Source: Pseudomonas gingeri
Lineage (GTDB): Bacteria > Pseudomonadota > Gammaproteobacteria > Pseudomonadales > Pseudomonadaceae
Direction: 5' to 3'
Length of the DNA: 64,000 nt
Assembly (NCBI RefSeq): GCF_013386115.1
Contig: NZ_JACAOR010000008.1
Coordinates: 1-64,000 of the forward strand
The notes beneath the pieces were generated by a model that made no database searches, had not been told where the DNA came from, and was given only the letters and a program-made list of their open reading frames with translations. This document shows positions 35,179 to 43,622 of this stretch, in pieces. The position numbers and the translations under genes are program-made. Numbering within the stretch: the first letter of the stretch is position 1; each line of letters opens with the position of its first letter.

Positions 35179-35267
35179 TTATTGAATAGATGTTTTTCAT
35201 CATGTATTGTTCGAGGCGAATACCTGATCAGCAGATCCTGACCATCCATGTGAAGCCGGAGTTTTTC

Positions 35268-36263
35268 ATGAGTCTCAAAGACAAGATCATCGGCCAGTTG
35301 GGCTTTGGCACCGCGCCGCTGGGCAACATGTTTCGCGCGATCAGCGAGGAGGAAGCCGCGGCCACCGTCGAAGCCGCCTGGAGCCATGGCATCCGCTTTT
35401 TCGACACCGCGCCGCTGTACGGCGCCGGCCTGTCCGAAAGCCGCCTCGGCAGTGCCCTGGCCCACTACGCACGCGACGAGTACACCCTGAGCACAAAGGT
35501 GGGGCGGCCGATCTCCGACGAAGTCCATGACGCGTCCCGTTCGGGGCCGTTCAGCCTGGGCAATCCCAACAAGATGCTCACGGACTATTCCGCGGATGCG
35601 ACCCTGCGTTCGATCGAGGGCAGCCTGCAACGGCTCGGCACTGATCGCCTGGATATCGTGTTTGTCCACGATGTCGCGCAGGACGCCCATGGCGACCAAT
35701 GGATCGAGCACTTCAATATTGCCCGCACGGGGGCATTCCGCGTACTCGCCAGCCTCAAGGAACAAGGCGTCATCAAGGCCTGGGGACTGGGTGTGAACCG
35801 TGTCGAACCCTGTGAACTGACCCTGGATCTCGACGAGTTCCGTCCGGACGGTTTCCTGCTGGCCGGTCGTTATACCCTGCTCGATCACGAACAGCCTCTG
35901 CAGCGGCTGTTTGCCAAGGCCAGCGCCAAAGGCGCCGAGTTCATCAGCGGCGGCCCCTACAGTTCGGGCGTGCTGGTGGGCGGTACGCACTTCGAGTATC
36001 AGCCGGCGTCTGCCGAGATGCTGGAGAAGGTCCGGCGCATCCATGAGCTCGCTCGACAGTACGACGTCGACATCAAGGCGGCGGCGTTGCAGTTCGTATT
36101 GGCCAACCCGTTGGTGGCCGCGGTCATTCCCGGGGCCAGCCGCCCTTCGCGGATTGCCGAGGATGCGCGGGCCATCGAAGCCGTGATCGCGCCGCAGTTC
36201 TGGCAGGCGATGAAGGCACAAGGCTTTATTTGCGCGAATGCACCCACGCCTGCCGAAAAGTGA
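35268..36263 (+). CDS. Aldo/keto reductase
   Basis: 331 aa from the ATG giving MSLKDKIIGQLGFG. The AKR beta/alpha barrel has DTAPLYGAGLSE (catalytic Asp and Tyr), the Lys in STKVG, a His in FVHDV, and the C-terminal NADPH motif VIPGASRPSRIAED. Members reduce aldehydes or pyridoxal, or act like L-fucose/D-threo-aldose dehydrogenases. In-frame codons upstream fall in the promoter. A terminator follows, then a TetR-type regulator. Confidence 0.92.
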   Translation: MSLKDKIIGQLGFGTAPLGNMFRAISEEEAAATVEAAWSHGIRFFDTAPLYGAGLSESRLGSALAHYARDEYTLSTKVGRPISDEVHDASRSGPFSLGNPNKMLTDYSADATLRSIEGSLQRLGTDRLDIVFVHDVAQDAHGDQWIEHFNIARTGAFRVLASLKEQGVIKAWGLGVNRVEPCELTLDLDEFRPDGFLLAGRYTLLDHEQPLQRLFAKASAKGAEFISGGPYSSGVLVGGTHFEYQPASAEMLEKVRRIHELARQYDVDIKAAALQFVLANPLVAAVIPGASRPSRIAEDARAIEAVIAPQFWQAMKAQGFICANAPTPAEK

Positions 36264-36270
36264 GTCGAGA

Positions 36271-36301
36271 GGGGAGAGGTCGTAGCGGCCTCTCTCTTTT
36301 C
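36271..36301 (+). terminator. Intrinsic terminator after the aldo/keto reductase gene
   Basis: Stem GAGAGGTCG (36274-36282), loop TAG, then CGGCCTCTC (36286-36294), with one G-U pair and a short T run (36297-36301). It ends the reductase transcript and separates it from the TetR gene. Confidence 0.7.
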
Positions 36302-36340
36302 TGAATCATGAAGGTGGACATCGATTTCAGAGAGGTCGCC

Positions 36341-36940
36341 ATGCCCAGAGTTTCCCGTGCCCAGTCCGAGCTCAATCGGGTCAAGATCACGCAGACGGCG
36401 ACGCGGTTGTTCCGCGAGCGCGGTTTCCAGAGTGTCAGCCTGTCTGAAGTGATGCATGAATCAGGGCTGACCCATGGCGGTTTCTATGGTCACTTCGCTT
36501 CGAAGGAGGCCTTGGCCAATGAGGCCTGTGCCCAGGCATTCGAGCAGTCGGTCAATGGCTGGCGCGAGAAGATGGCCGCGCACCCGCAAAGGCACCAGGC
36601 CCGCCAGAGCCTGATCGACCACTACCTGGCGGACAGCAAGCTAGAACAGCATCAGGACACTTGTCCGGTGGTCGCGTTCTCCGCGGAGATGGCCCATGAA
36701 GATTCGCGGTCCGCGGTTCACCAGACCTTTCTGCGCGGGCTGGAGGCGCTGATCTCGACTTACGCCGCTGCGGTCGAGGGGGATGGCTCCGCCGAAAGCG
36801 AAGCCGCCGGCCGGCAAACCGCGTTGGTGGAATACGCGCTGATGGTCGGAGCGATGACCATGGCCCGGGCCGCCGGCGAGGCGCCCCTGTCGGCGGAAGT
36901 GCTCGCCGCGGTGAGGGCGTTTCTGCGCAAGGCGTCGTGA
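36341..36940 (+). CDS. TetR/AcrR-family regulator
   Basis: 199 aa from the ATG giving MPRVSRAQSELNR; an in-frame ATG 11 codons upstream is less likely. The N-terminal HTH is RLFRERGFQSVSLSEVMHESGLTHGGFYGHF. The rest is an all-helical ligand domain of the TetR_C kind. Next to the reductase gene and in line with the tautomerase/AKR palindrome, so it probably controls that pair. Its own 40-bp leader follows the reductase terminator. Confidence 0.9.
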   Translation: MPRVSRAQSELNRVKITQTATRLFRERGFQSVSLSEVMHESGLTHGGFYGHFASKEALANEACAQAFEQSVNGWREKMAAHPQRHQARQSLIDHYLADSKLEQHQDTCPVVAFSAEMAHEDSRSAVHQTFLRGLEALISTYAAAVEGDGSAESEAAGRQTALVEYALMVGAMTMARAAGEAPLSAEVLAAVRAFLRKAS

Positions 36941-37079
36941 TCACGGCTGGTCGACCTGGCTGCCGGAGGCACTCAGCCATGCATGTTCGGCATAGGTGAT
37001 ATCACCGCCAGCTCTCTACTCCCACGCCTGGCTTGTCTTTACTCTCGCTCGTCCCCTTCTTCGCTTTTGTGAGAAAGCC

Positions 37080-38288
37080 ATGAGCGCCATTCCACAAGCA
37101 ACAGGCATGACCCGGGGCAGGGTGATGCTGTTCGCGTTCTGCTGCGGCGCCATCGTCGCCAACATCTACTACACGCAACCGATCATCGACCTGATCGCCC
37201 CGGATGTCGGCTTGACTGCGACCCTGGCCAGCCTGATCGTGTCCCTGACCCAGATCGGCTACGCCCTGGGTCTGTTCTTCCTGGTGCCGCTGGGCGACCT
37301 GCTGGAAAATCGCCGCCTGATGATCGTCACCAACCTGGTGGCCATCGTCAGCCTGCTGGGGGCGGCATTCACCGAGCAGCCGAACCTGTTCCTGCTGGTG
37401 TCGTTGCTGATCGGTTTCAGTTCGGTTGCCGTGCAGATCCTGATCCCGCTGGCGGCGCACCTGGCGCCTGCCGAGTCCCGCGGTCGTGTGCTCGGCAGCA
37501 TCATGAGCGGCCTGCTGCTGGGCATCCTGCTGGCGCGGCCGGTGTCCAGCGTGGTGGCCGACCACTTCGGCTGGCGCGCGATGTTCATGGCGGCCGCGGT
37601 GCTGATGATGGTTATCAGCCTGGTGCTGTGGCTGACCATCGCCAGGCGCCAACCGGATCACTCGGCCAGCTATGGCCAGTTGCTGTGTTCCCTAGGCACG
37701 CTGCTGCGTCGGCAGCCGGTGCTGCGCCAGCGCGCGTTCTATCACGGCTGCATGTTTGCCACCTTCAGTCTGTTCTGGACCGCCGTGCCGCTGGAGCTGA
37801 TCCGCAACCATGGCCTGAGCCAGACCCAGATCGCGATTTTTGCCCTGGTCGGCGCCATCGGCGCGGTGGCCGCTCCCATCGCCGGACGGCTGGCGGATGC
37901 GGGCCACACGCACAGGGCTTCGCTGCTGGCGATGATTTTTGCCGCGCTGAGTTTCCTTCCGGCCCTGGTACATCCGTTGTACAGCGTGATCGGCCTGGCG
38001 GTGAGCGGTGTGGTCCTGGATTTCTGCGTGCAGATGAACATGGTCCTCGGCCAACGGGCGATCTACGCCCTCGATGCCAACAGTCGCGGCCGGTTGAACG
38101 CGTTGTACATGACCAGCATTTTCGTCGGCGGCGCCTTTGGTTCGGCGATCGCCAGCAGCGTGTACGAACGCGGCGGCTGGCTGGGGGTGATGCTGGTGGG
38201 CAGCGCACTGCCGCTGGTGGCATTGTTGCGGTTCTTGCGTGTGCCCAGGCAGACCGCCGGGATTACACTCGATAGCCAGGCCCCTTGA
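37080..38288 (+). CDS. MFS transporter, YnfM/AraJ-like
   Basis: 402 aa from the ATG giving MSAIPQATGM. Twelve hydrophobic segments with the loop 2-3 motif PLGDLLENRR. ANIYYTQPIIDLI in helix 1 and GLFFLVPLGD mark the YnfM/arabinose-chloramphenicol efflux branch. It is followed 33 bp later by a LysR gene on the same strand, which may regulate it. Substrate unknown. Confidence 0.88.
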   Translation: MSAIPQATGMTRGRVMLFAFCCGAIVANIYYTQPIIDLIAPDVGLTATLASLIVSLTQIGYALGLFFLVPLGDLLENRRLMIVTNLVAIVSLLGAAFTEQPNLFLLVSLLIGFSSVAVQILIPLAAHLAPAESRGRVLGSIMSGLLLGILLARPVSSVVADHFGWRAMFMAAAVLMMVISLVLWLTIARRQPDHSASYGQLLCSLGTLLRRQPVLRQRAFYHGCMFATFSLFWTAVPLELIRNHGLSQTQIAIFALVGAIGAVAAPIAGRLADAGHTHRASLLAMIFAALSFLPALVHPLYSVIGLAVSGVVLDFCVQMNMVLGQRAIYALDANSRGRLNALYMTSIFVGGAFGSAIASSVYERGGWLGVMLVGSALPLVALLRFLRVPRQTAGITLDSQAP

Positions 38289-38321
38289 GGCCGTTCGCCC
38301 GGCAAACCCAAAGGACTCCCG

Positions 38322-39230
38322 ATGGACCGTCTCACCGCCATGGAAACCTTCGTCCACGTCGTGGAAACCGGCTCGTTCTCGGCGGCTGCCAGACGCCTGG
38401 GCATCGGTCAGCCCGCGGTGTCGAAAAGTGTTGCGCAACTGGAGGCCCACCTGAACGTGCGCCTGGTATTGCGCTCCACCCGGGGCCTGACCCCCACTGA
38501 GGCGGGCCTGGCATTCTACGAACAGGCCAGGCACGCCATCGACCATGCCAACGAAGCCGAGGATGCCGCCCGCGGTGTCGGCGCGGGCCTGTCGGGCAAC
38601 CTGCGCGTCAGCGCCGGCGTGACCTTTGCCCGGATGTACATCATTCCCCATCTCGGCCCTTTTCTTGAGCGACACCCGGGCCTGAATGTCGACGTCGTAC
38701 TCGACGACCGCATTCTCAACCTGATGGAAGCCGGCATCGACGTGGCCCTGCGTATCGGCAACGGCAAACTGGGCGACTCCGCTCTCACCGCTCGCCGGAT
38801 CGGCCAAAGCCCCAGCCGGGTGTTCGGCACTCCCGCTTATTTCGAGCGTTTCGGCGAGCCGAAAACACCCTTGGACATCCTGCGCCACCAGGCCGTGATC
38901 TATAGCCTGGGGGAAAGCACGCAATGGACCTTCACCCAGGGCGGGCGACAACAACCCATCCTCGCCCAAGGGCGCCTGCGGGTCAGTTCCTCGGAAGGCA
39001 TACGCGCCGGTGTCCTCGCCCATCACGGCCTGGCGATGACCGCCGAATGGATGTTCATGCCGGAGTTGGCCACGGGCGAGATCAAGGCGGTGCTGAACGA
39101 CTGGCAACTGCCGCCCCGAGAGTTATGGGCGGTGACACCGACGGGAAGAATGGCCAGTGCCAAGGCGCGGGCATTTATCGCGCACATGGAGGGTGTTCTG
39201 AACGATCTGCCTTCGACAGTGCAGTCCTGA
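38322..39230 (+). CDS. LysR-family transcriptional regulator
   Basis: 302 aa. N-terminal winged HTH (MDRLTAMETFVHVVETGSF, then RRLGIGQPAVSKSVAQLE) and a periplasmic-binding-like effector domain with RIGNGKLGDSALTARRIG. It matches the CrgA-like group that often controls exporters or quinone oxidoreductases. The MFS gene upstream is the likeliest target. A REPIN and the tRNA-Met terminator follow. Confidence 0.93.
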   Translation: MDRLTAMETFVHVVETGSFSAAARRLGIGQPAVSKSVAQLEAHLNVRLVLRSTRGLTPTEAGLAFYEQARHAIDHANEAEDAARGVGAGLSGNLRVSAGVTFARMYIIPHLGPFLERHPGLNVDVVLDDRILNLMEAGIDVALRIGNGKLGDSALTARRIGQSPSRVFGTPAYFERFGEPKTPLDILRHQAVIYSLGESTQWTFTQGGRQQPILAQGRLRVSSSEGIRAGVLAHHGLAMTAEWMFMPELATGEIKAVLNDWQLPPRELWAVTPTGRMASAKARAFIAHMEGVLNDLPSTVQS

Positions 39231-39284
39231 GCAGAGGGCAGTGGTTCCGATGCCGATCGGCCTGGCCGGAAAACTCCCCATCCC

Positions 39285-39368
39285 TGTGGGAGCTGGCTGG
39301 CCAGCGAAGGCGTCTGGACGGGCGTAACAGGACCCAAGGGCCTCATCGCCGGCAAGCCAGCTCCCACA
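39285..39368. repeat. REPIN-like inverted repeat
   Basis: TGTGGGAGCTGGCT (39285-39298) faces its perfect complement (39355-39368), with further imperfect pairing inside. Same element type as at 3693 and 10765, here between the LysR gene and tRNA-Met. The rest of the 39231-39568 gap holds only this repeat and the tRNA terminator. Confidence 0.85.
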
Positions 39369-39528
39369 AGGTCTGTATTTCAGGCTGAATTGATCGTCAT
39401 CAGGCACCGGCCTTGTCTCATGCCTGCCCGGCGATTCGTCAATGGCTATCGTCTTGCTGGCCGCTGCCAATCACGGGCGAAAACAAAAGCCTTTGTTGCG
39501 GGCCGCTTCGGTACTTTTCTCGAGGCAT

Positions 39529-39562
39529 AAAAAAACGGCCTACCTTGCGGTAAGCCGTTTTT
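39529..39562 (-). terminator. Terminator of tRNA-Met
   Basis: Read on the minus strand: AAAACGGCTTACC, a GCAA tetraloop, GGTAGGCCGTTTT and a T run. The hairpin lies seven bases beyond the encoded CCA end. Confidence 0.9.
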
Positions 39563-39568
39563 AGTACT

Positions 39569-39645
39569 TGGTGGCTACACAGGGACTTGAACCCCGGACC
39601 CCAGCATTATGAATGCTATGCTCTAACCAACTGAGCTATGTAGCC
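39569..39645 (-). tRNA. tRNA-Met (CAT), elongator type
   Basis: 77 nt with encoded CCA. On the minus strand it starts GGCTACATAGCTCAGTTGG, has the T-loop GGTTCAAGTCC, and ends GTGTAGCCACCA. The anticodon loop TTCATAA holds CAT at 39609-39611. The G1-C72 type acceptor and the D-arm sequence differ from initiator tRNA, so this is the elongator form. Confidence 0.95.
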
Positions 39646-39760
39646 AAGTGGCGCGCATTATTCGCTTGGAACGATCTTGTGTCAAGCAAATATCTGAAAA
39701 TTTTCTCTACGCTATCAAAAGCTTAAGGCCCGACGGCGGAATCCGAGGGCCTTGGCCGTT

Positions 39761-41818
39761 TCAACTCAGGCGGAATCGCCCGGTATTGTCGCTCAGGGCC
39801 CTGCTGCCTTCGCTCAGGGTGTCCGCCGCGCGGTTCACCGCGCGAGCCCCTTCGAGCAGCCGGACCGCCGCCTGGTCGACCTGCTGGATATTGCCGCTGA
39901 CCTCGTCCGCGGTGCTCGCCTGTTCATCCACCGCCGTGGCGATCTGCGCCAGGGTATCGGTCACGCTCTGCACCGCGCTGGCGATTTCCACCAGGCGCTC
40001 GCCCAGCCCGGTCACCGATTGCGCGTCGGTTTCCGCCTGGCCGCAGGCCGCTTCCATCAGTGCCACCGCTTGGCTGACGGTGGCGCGCAGGCTGTCGACG
40101 GTGCTGGCGATCTGCGCGGTGGAACTCTGGGTGCGCTGCGACAGGCTGCGTACTTCGTCCGCCACCACGGCAAAGCCGCGGCCCTGTTCACCGGCCCGTG
40201 CCGCTTCGATGGCGGCGTTGAGGGCGAGCAGGTTGGTCTGTTCGGCGACCCCCCGAATGGTGTCGACCACCGATTGAATCTGCTGGCCCTGCTCGCTGAC
40301 CCGGCCCAGCGCGGCAGCGGTTTCGTTCAGGCGCTGGTTGAGCTGCTGGATGCTGGCGGTGGTGCGCTGGCTGTCGCGGCTGCTGTCCGAGGCAATGCGC
40401 TGGGTGTTCTGGGCACTGCCGGAGGCCTGTTCGCAGCTCTGCGCGACCCCCAGGGACGTGGCCGCCAGTTGCGTGGCCGCCGCGGCGATCTGGCTGATCT
40501 GTTGCTGCTGCGCCTCGACCTCGTTGAGGGCGCCGCTGGAATGGTTGTTGAGCGTGCGTACGGCGTCGCTCAACTGCAGGGTCTCGTGGTCCACGCCCTG
40601 CAGGCTGGTGCGCAGTTGCACCACGGCGACGTTCAGCGCGGTGCTGATGGCCGCCAGTTCGTCGCGGCCTTCCACCGGTACTTGCAGGCACAGGTTGCCG
40701 TCACGCAGGGATTCGGCCAGCAGGGTGATGCCGCTGGCGCTGCGCCGGATCGAAGCCTGCAGGCAGATGAACAGGTACAGCGCCGCCAGCAGCAGGCAGC
40801 CGAAGATCACCGCGACCAGGGTGAACTGGCGGATGGCCTGGGCGTGGTAGTAGTCCAGGCGGCTGTCGAGGGTGGTCAGGGAGTCCTGGCGCAAGCCGGC
40901 CAACTGGTCGAGCAAGGTGTCGAGGGTTTTCTCGAAACCTTCGGGCTTGAGGGTGATGCTGCCGCCGAACATGCCGTCGTCCAGCGCCTTGAGGCCCTCG
41001 TCCAGGTGATTCAGGCTTTCCCGGTAACGTCCGGCCCAGTTCTGCAGTTCCGCCGGCAGGCGGGTTTCCAGTTGCGCGCCGGTCTTGGTCAACTGGTCGC
41101 GGGCATCACCGATGCGGCTGCGCAGGTCCTTGAGTTGCAGGCGGCTCTGCAGGCTGAACTGGCCCGACACCACCGAGGCCTGGCCGACGCTGGCGAGACG
41201 GCCGACACGTTCGATCAGGTCGGGAGCGTGCTGGGTGGAAATCTGCGTCAGCAGGTAGGTTTCCATCCAGGGCGCGAGGATCAGTCGGCTGTCCATAGCG
41301 ATCTGTTCCCGCAGGCCTTGCAGGGCACTGAGGGCGGAGGTGAAGCGGTCATAGCCGTCCGGCCACCAGCCGACCTTGCTCAGGCTGCCCGAGTCGAGGC
41401 CTTCGAGCGTGGCTTGCAGGACCTGGTAACGCTTCATGGTCTCGCCGTTGGCGCCTTCGTTTTGCAGGGCCTGGCCCAGTTGCTCGATAGCCTGCTTGAC
41501 CTCGGGCTGGGCCTTGTCGAGCACGGCCATGGCGGCGAGGGTGGCGGGTGTCGGTTGGCGGTTGGTTTCCGTGGCGCGCCAGCGCGCGGCGCGGTCGCGT
41601 TGGGCGGCCAGCAGGCTGTCGAGGGAGTCCAGGGCCAGCAATTGGCGGACACCGGCACGTTCCTCGGAGATCAGCGCCAGTTTGCTGCGGTAATCCTGGC
41701 CGATCATGTACAGGCTACCCATCAGCGGCACGATGAACAGCAGGAACAGCACCTGAAATTTACGGGCGAAACCGAATCGCCCCAACAGTCGCATCCCTGG
41801 TGATAAAAAAGCGTGCAT
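39761..41818 (-). CDS. Transmembrane methyl-accepting chemotaxis protein
   Basis: 685 aa. TM1 at about 20-40 and TM2 at about 328-352 enclose a large, mostly helical periplasmic domain (about 290 aa) with no Cache fold visible, possibly a double helical-bundle (HBM-like) sensor. HAMP and the signalling domain follow, with the hairpin EQTNLLALNAAIEAARAGEQ. There is no C-terminal CheR-binding pentapeptide (ends GRFRLS). Ligand unknown. Monocistronic. Confidence 0.9.
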   Translation of the reverse strand: MHAFLSPGMRLLGRFGFARKFQVLFLLFIVPLMGSLYMIGQDYRSKLALISEERAGVRQLLALDSLDSLLAAQRDRAARWRATETNRQPTPATLAAMAVLDKAQPEVKQAIEQLGQALQNEGANGETMKRYQVLQATLEGLDSGSLSKVGWWPDGYDRFTSALSALQGLREQIAMDSRLILAPWMETYLLTQISTQHAPDLIERVGRLASVGQASVVSGQFSLQSRLQLKDLRSRIGDARDQLTKTGAQLETRLPAELQNWAGRYRESLNHLDEGLKALDDGMFGGSITLKPEGFEKTLDTLLDQLAGLRQDSLTTLDSRLDYYHAQAIRQFTLVAVIFGCLLLAALYLFICLQASIRRSASGITLLAESLRDGNLCLQVPVEGRDELAAISTALNVAVVQLRTSLQGVDHETLQLSDAVRTLNNHSSGALNEVEAQQQQISQIAAAATQLAATSLGVAQSCEQASGSAQNTQRIASDSSRDSQRTTASIQQLNQRLNETAAALGRVSEQGQQIQSVVDTIRGVAEQTNLLALNAAIEAARAGEQGRGFAVVADEVRSLSQRTQSSTAQIASTVDSLRATVSQAVALMEAACGQAETDAQSVTGLGERLVEIASAVQSVTDTLAQIATAVDEQASTADEVSGNIQQVDQAAVRLLEGARAVNRAADTLSEGSRALSDNTGRFRLS

Positions 41819-42154
41819 GCCTGACCACTCCTCAAGGCATCCAGCACTGTTTGAGTGCGGTCATGACGGGTTGGTCATGACGGATGCCATCGTTAAAGAC
41901 CTCGGAAGAGTCGCCAGTGAGGGCGTTGTTGGCCGGCCGCTGTAGCGAAACTTCCCATTCTCGGGCCCCTTTGTAAGGGGCCGCGCTGTAGGAGCTAAGG
42001 TAGGCAAGATTCAGACCAGTAGCAAAGAGCTATCAGGCATTTCTTTGCACTTGGATGGATCGTTAGCTCATCAAGCATCTGGTATTGCCGCACTAAAAAA
42101 TGGCACATTGACGCACCTGCAATCATGCACCCATCCGTGTGACGGAATTCCCTC
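41819..42154. other. Non-coding stretch between the chemoreceptor and MFS genes
   Basis: 336 bp with no gene I can support. It holds one perfect stem-loop, GGCCCCTT (41964-41971), loop TGT, AAGGGGCC (41975-41982), not followed by T. The rest should contain the divergent promoters; I see no operator. Confidence 0.5.
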
Positions 42155-43372
42155 ATGGCTCTCACTGAAACGTCCGCTGGCGCGACCGTCGCATCGACGA
42201 CACCGCAATCCAGCCCCCTGGTGATGCGCATCATCGGCGCGGTAGCGCTGGCGCACCTGATCAACGATCTGATCCAGTCGGTCCTGCCGTCGATCTACCC
42301 GATGCTCAAGGCCAACTACGGGCTGACCTTTACCCAGGTCGGGCTGATCACCCTGACCTTCCAGGTCACCGCGTCGCTGTTGCAGCCATGGGTGGGTTTC
42401 TACACCGACCGCCATCCGAAACCGCTGCTGTTACCGGCAGGCATGATCTGCACCCTGATCGGCATCCTGATGTTGTCCCAGGTCGGCAGTTTCCCGCTGA
42501 TCCTGCTGGCCTCTGCCCTGATCGGCGTGGGCTCCTCGACGTTCCACCCGGAAGCCTCGCGCGTGGCGCGGCTGGCCTCGGGTGGTCGTTACGGCCTGGC
42601 GCAGTCGAGTTTTCAGGTGGGCGGTAACGCCGGCTCGGCCTTTGGTCCGCTGCTGGCGGCGGCAATCATCATTCCGTTCGGCCAGGGTCATGTCGCCTGG
42701 TTCGGGTTGTTCGCCTTGTTCGCCCTGGGCGTGCTCTACGGCATCAGCCGCTGGTATCGCGCGCACCTGAACCTGTTCAAGCTCAAGCAGGGCCAGAAGG
42801 CCACCCACGGGCTGTCGAAGAATCGCGTGCTGGGGGCGTTGGTGGTGCTCGGCCTGCTGGTGTTCTCCAAGTACTTCTACATGGCCAGTTTCACCAGCTA
42901 CTTCACCTTCTACCTGATCGAGAAATTCCAGCTGTCGGTGGCCAGCTCGCAGCTGCACCTGTTCCTGTTTCTCGGCGCGGTGGCGGCGGGGACCTTTGCC
43001 GGTGGACCGATCGGCGACAAGATCGGGCGCAAGGCGGTGATCTGGTTCTCGATCCTCGGTGTGGCGCCATTCACCCTGATGTTGCCCTATGTGGACCTGT
43101 TCTGGACCACGGTACTCAGCGTGGTGATCGGCTTCATCCTGGCGTCGGCCTTCTCGGCCATCGTGGTGTTTGCCCAGGAGCTGGTACCGGGCAATGTCGG
43201 CATGATCGCCGGGGTGTTCTTCGGCCTGATGTTCGGTTTCGGCGGTATCGGCGCGGCGCTGCTGGGGCACCTGGCGGATATCCACGGTATCGAGTACGTG
43301 TACACGATGTGCTCGTTCCTGCCGTTGTTCGGGGTGTTGGCGGTGTTGTTGCCGAAGACGAAAAAGGCCTGA
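42155..43372 (+). CDS. MFS transporter, fosmidomycin-resistance (Fsr) type
   Basis: 405 aa, twelve hydrophobic segments. The loop 2-3 motif is VGFYTDRHPKP, the Fsr-family form, and HLINDLIQSVLPSIYPMLK in helix 1 is characteristic. E. coli Fsr exports fosmidomycin, a drug against isoprenoid synthesis (DXR). The natural substrate in pseudomonads is unknown. Two unrelated G+C stem-loops (43408-43429 and 43446-43471) lie just after the stop. Confidence 0.9.
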   Translation: MALTETSAGATVASTTPQSSPLVMRIIGAVALAHLINDLIQSVLPSIYPMLKANYGLTFTQVGLITLTFQVTASLLQPWVGFYTDRHPKPLLLPAGMICTLIGILMLSQVGSFPLILLASALIGVGSSTFHPEASRVARLASGGRYGLAQSSFQVGGNAGSAFGPLLAAAIIIPFGQGHVAWFGLFALFALGVLYGISRWYRAHLNLFKLKQGQKATHGLSKNRVLGALVVLGLLVFSKYFYMASFTSYFTFYLIEKFQLSVASSQLHLFLFLGAVAAGTFAGGPIGDKIGRKAVIWFSILGVAPFTLMLPYVDLFWTTVLSVVIGFILASAFSAIVVFAQELVPGNVGMIAGVFFGLMFGFGGIGAALLGHLADIHGIEYVYTMCSFLPLFGVLAVLLPKTKKA

Positions 43373-43494
43373 GACTTCAGGAGCAGGTTCGATCCCTCCC
43401 GGCTCAGATCAGCGCGGTAGCCCGCTGATTCGAGCTGATGCGGGAAGCCGCTCGGCAAAGCGGTAGCGGCTGAAGCGAGGTCGAACGCTCGTTG

Positions 43495-43516
43495 ATATTT
43501 TTGTATACAAAAATAT
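43495..43516. promoter_or_regulatory. Perfect 22-bp palindrome upstream of the dCache chemoreceptor gene
   Basis: Arm ATATTTTTGTA (43495-43505) and its exact complement (43506-43516), centred on TTGTATACAA. This core fits the GT-N-AC pattern bound by FCD-type GntR regulators such as FadR/DctR relatives. It is about 107 bp before the chemoreceptor ATG, in the -35 to -60 region of a possible promoter. No GntR gene is in this window, so the factor would act from elsewhere. Confidence 0.75.
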
Positions 43517-43622
43517 GGCGAACATGCCTCTTGCCAAATCGATCCTGGCGTGGTGGCAAATCGCTATTTGTCCGTGTAGTCTGGCCATTCGCAGCTCATT
43601 TCTTCGAATGGCGATCGCTACA

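Noticed and set aside
39569..39645. Initiator tRNA-fMet
   Set aside because: The acceptor stem begins GGCTAC and is fully paired, whereas initiators have an unpaired first base pair; elongator Met is the right call.
43446..43471. Stem-loop AGCCGCT/AGCGGCT after the Fsr-type gene as a terminator
   Set aside because: No T run follows and the stem is short; kept only as a remark under the MFS gene.
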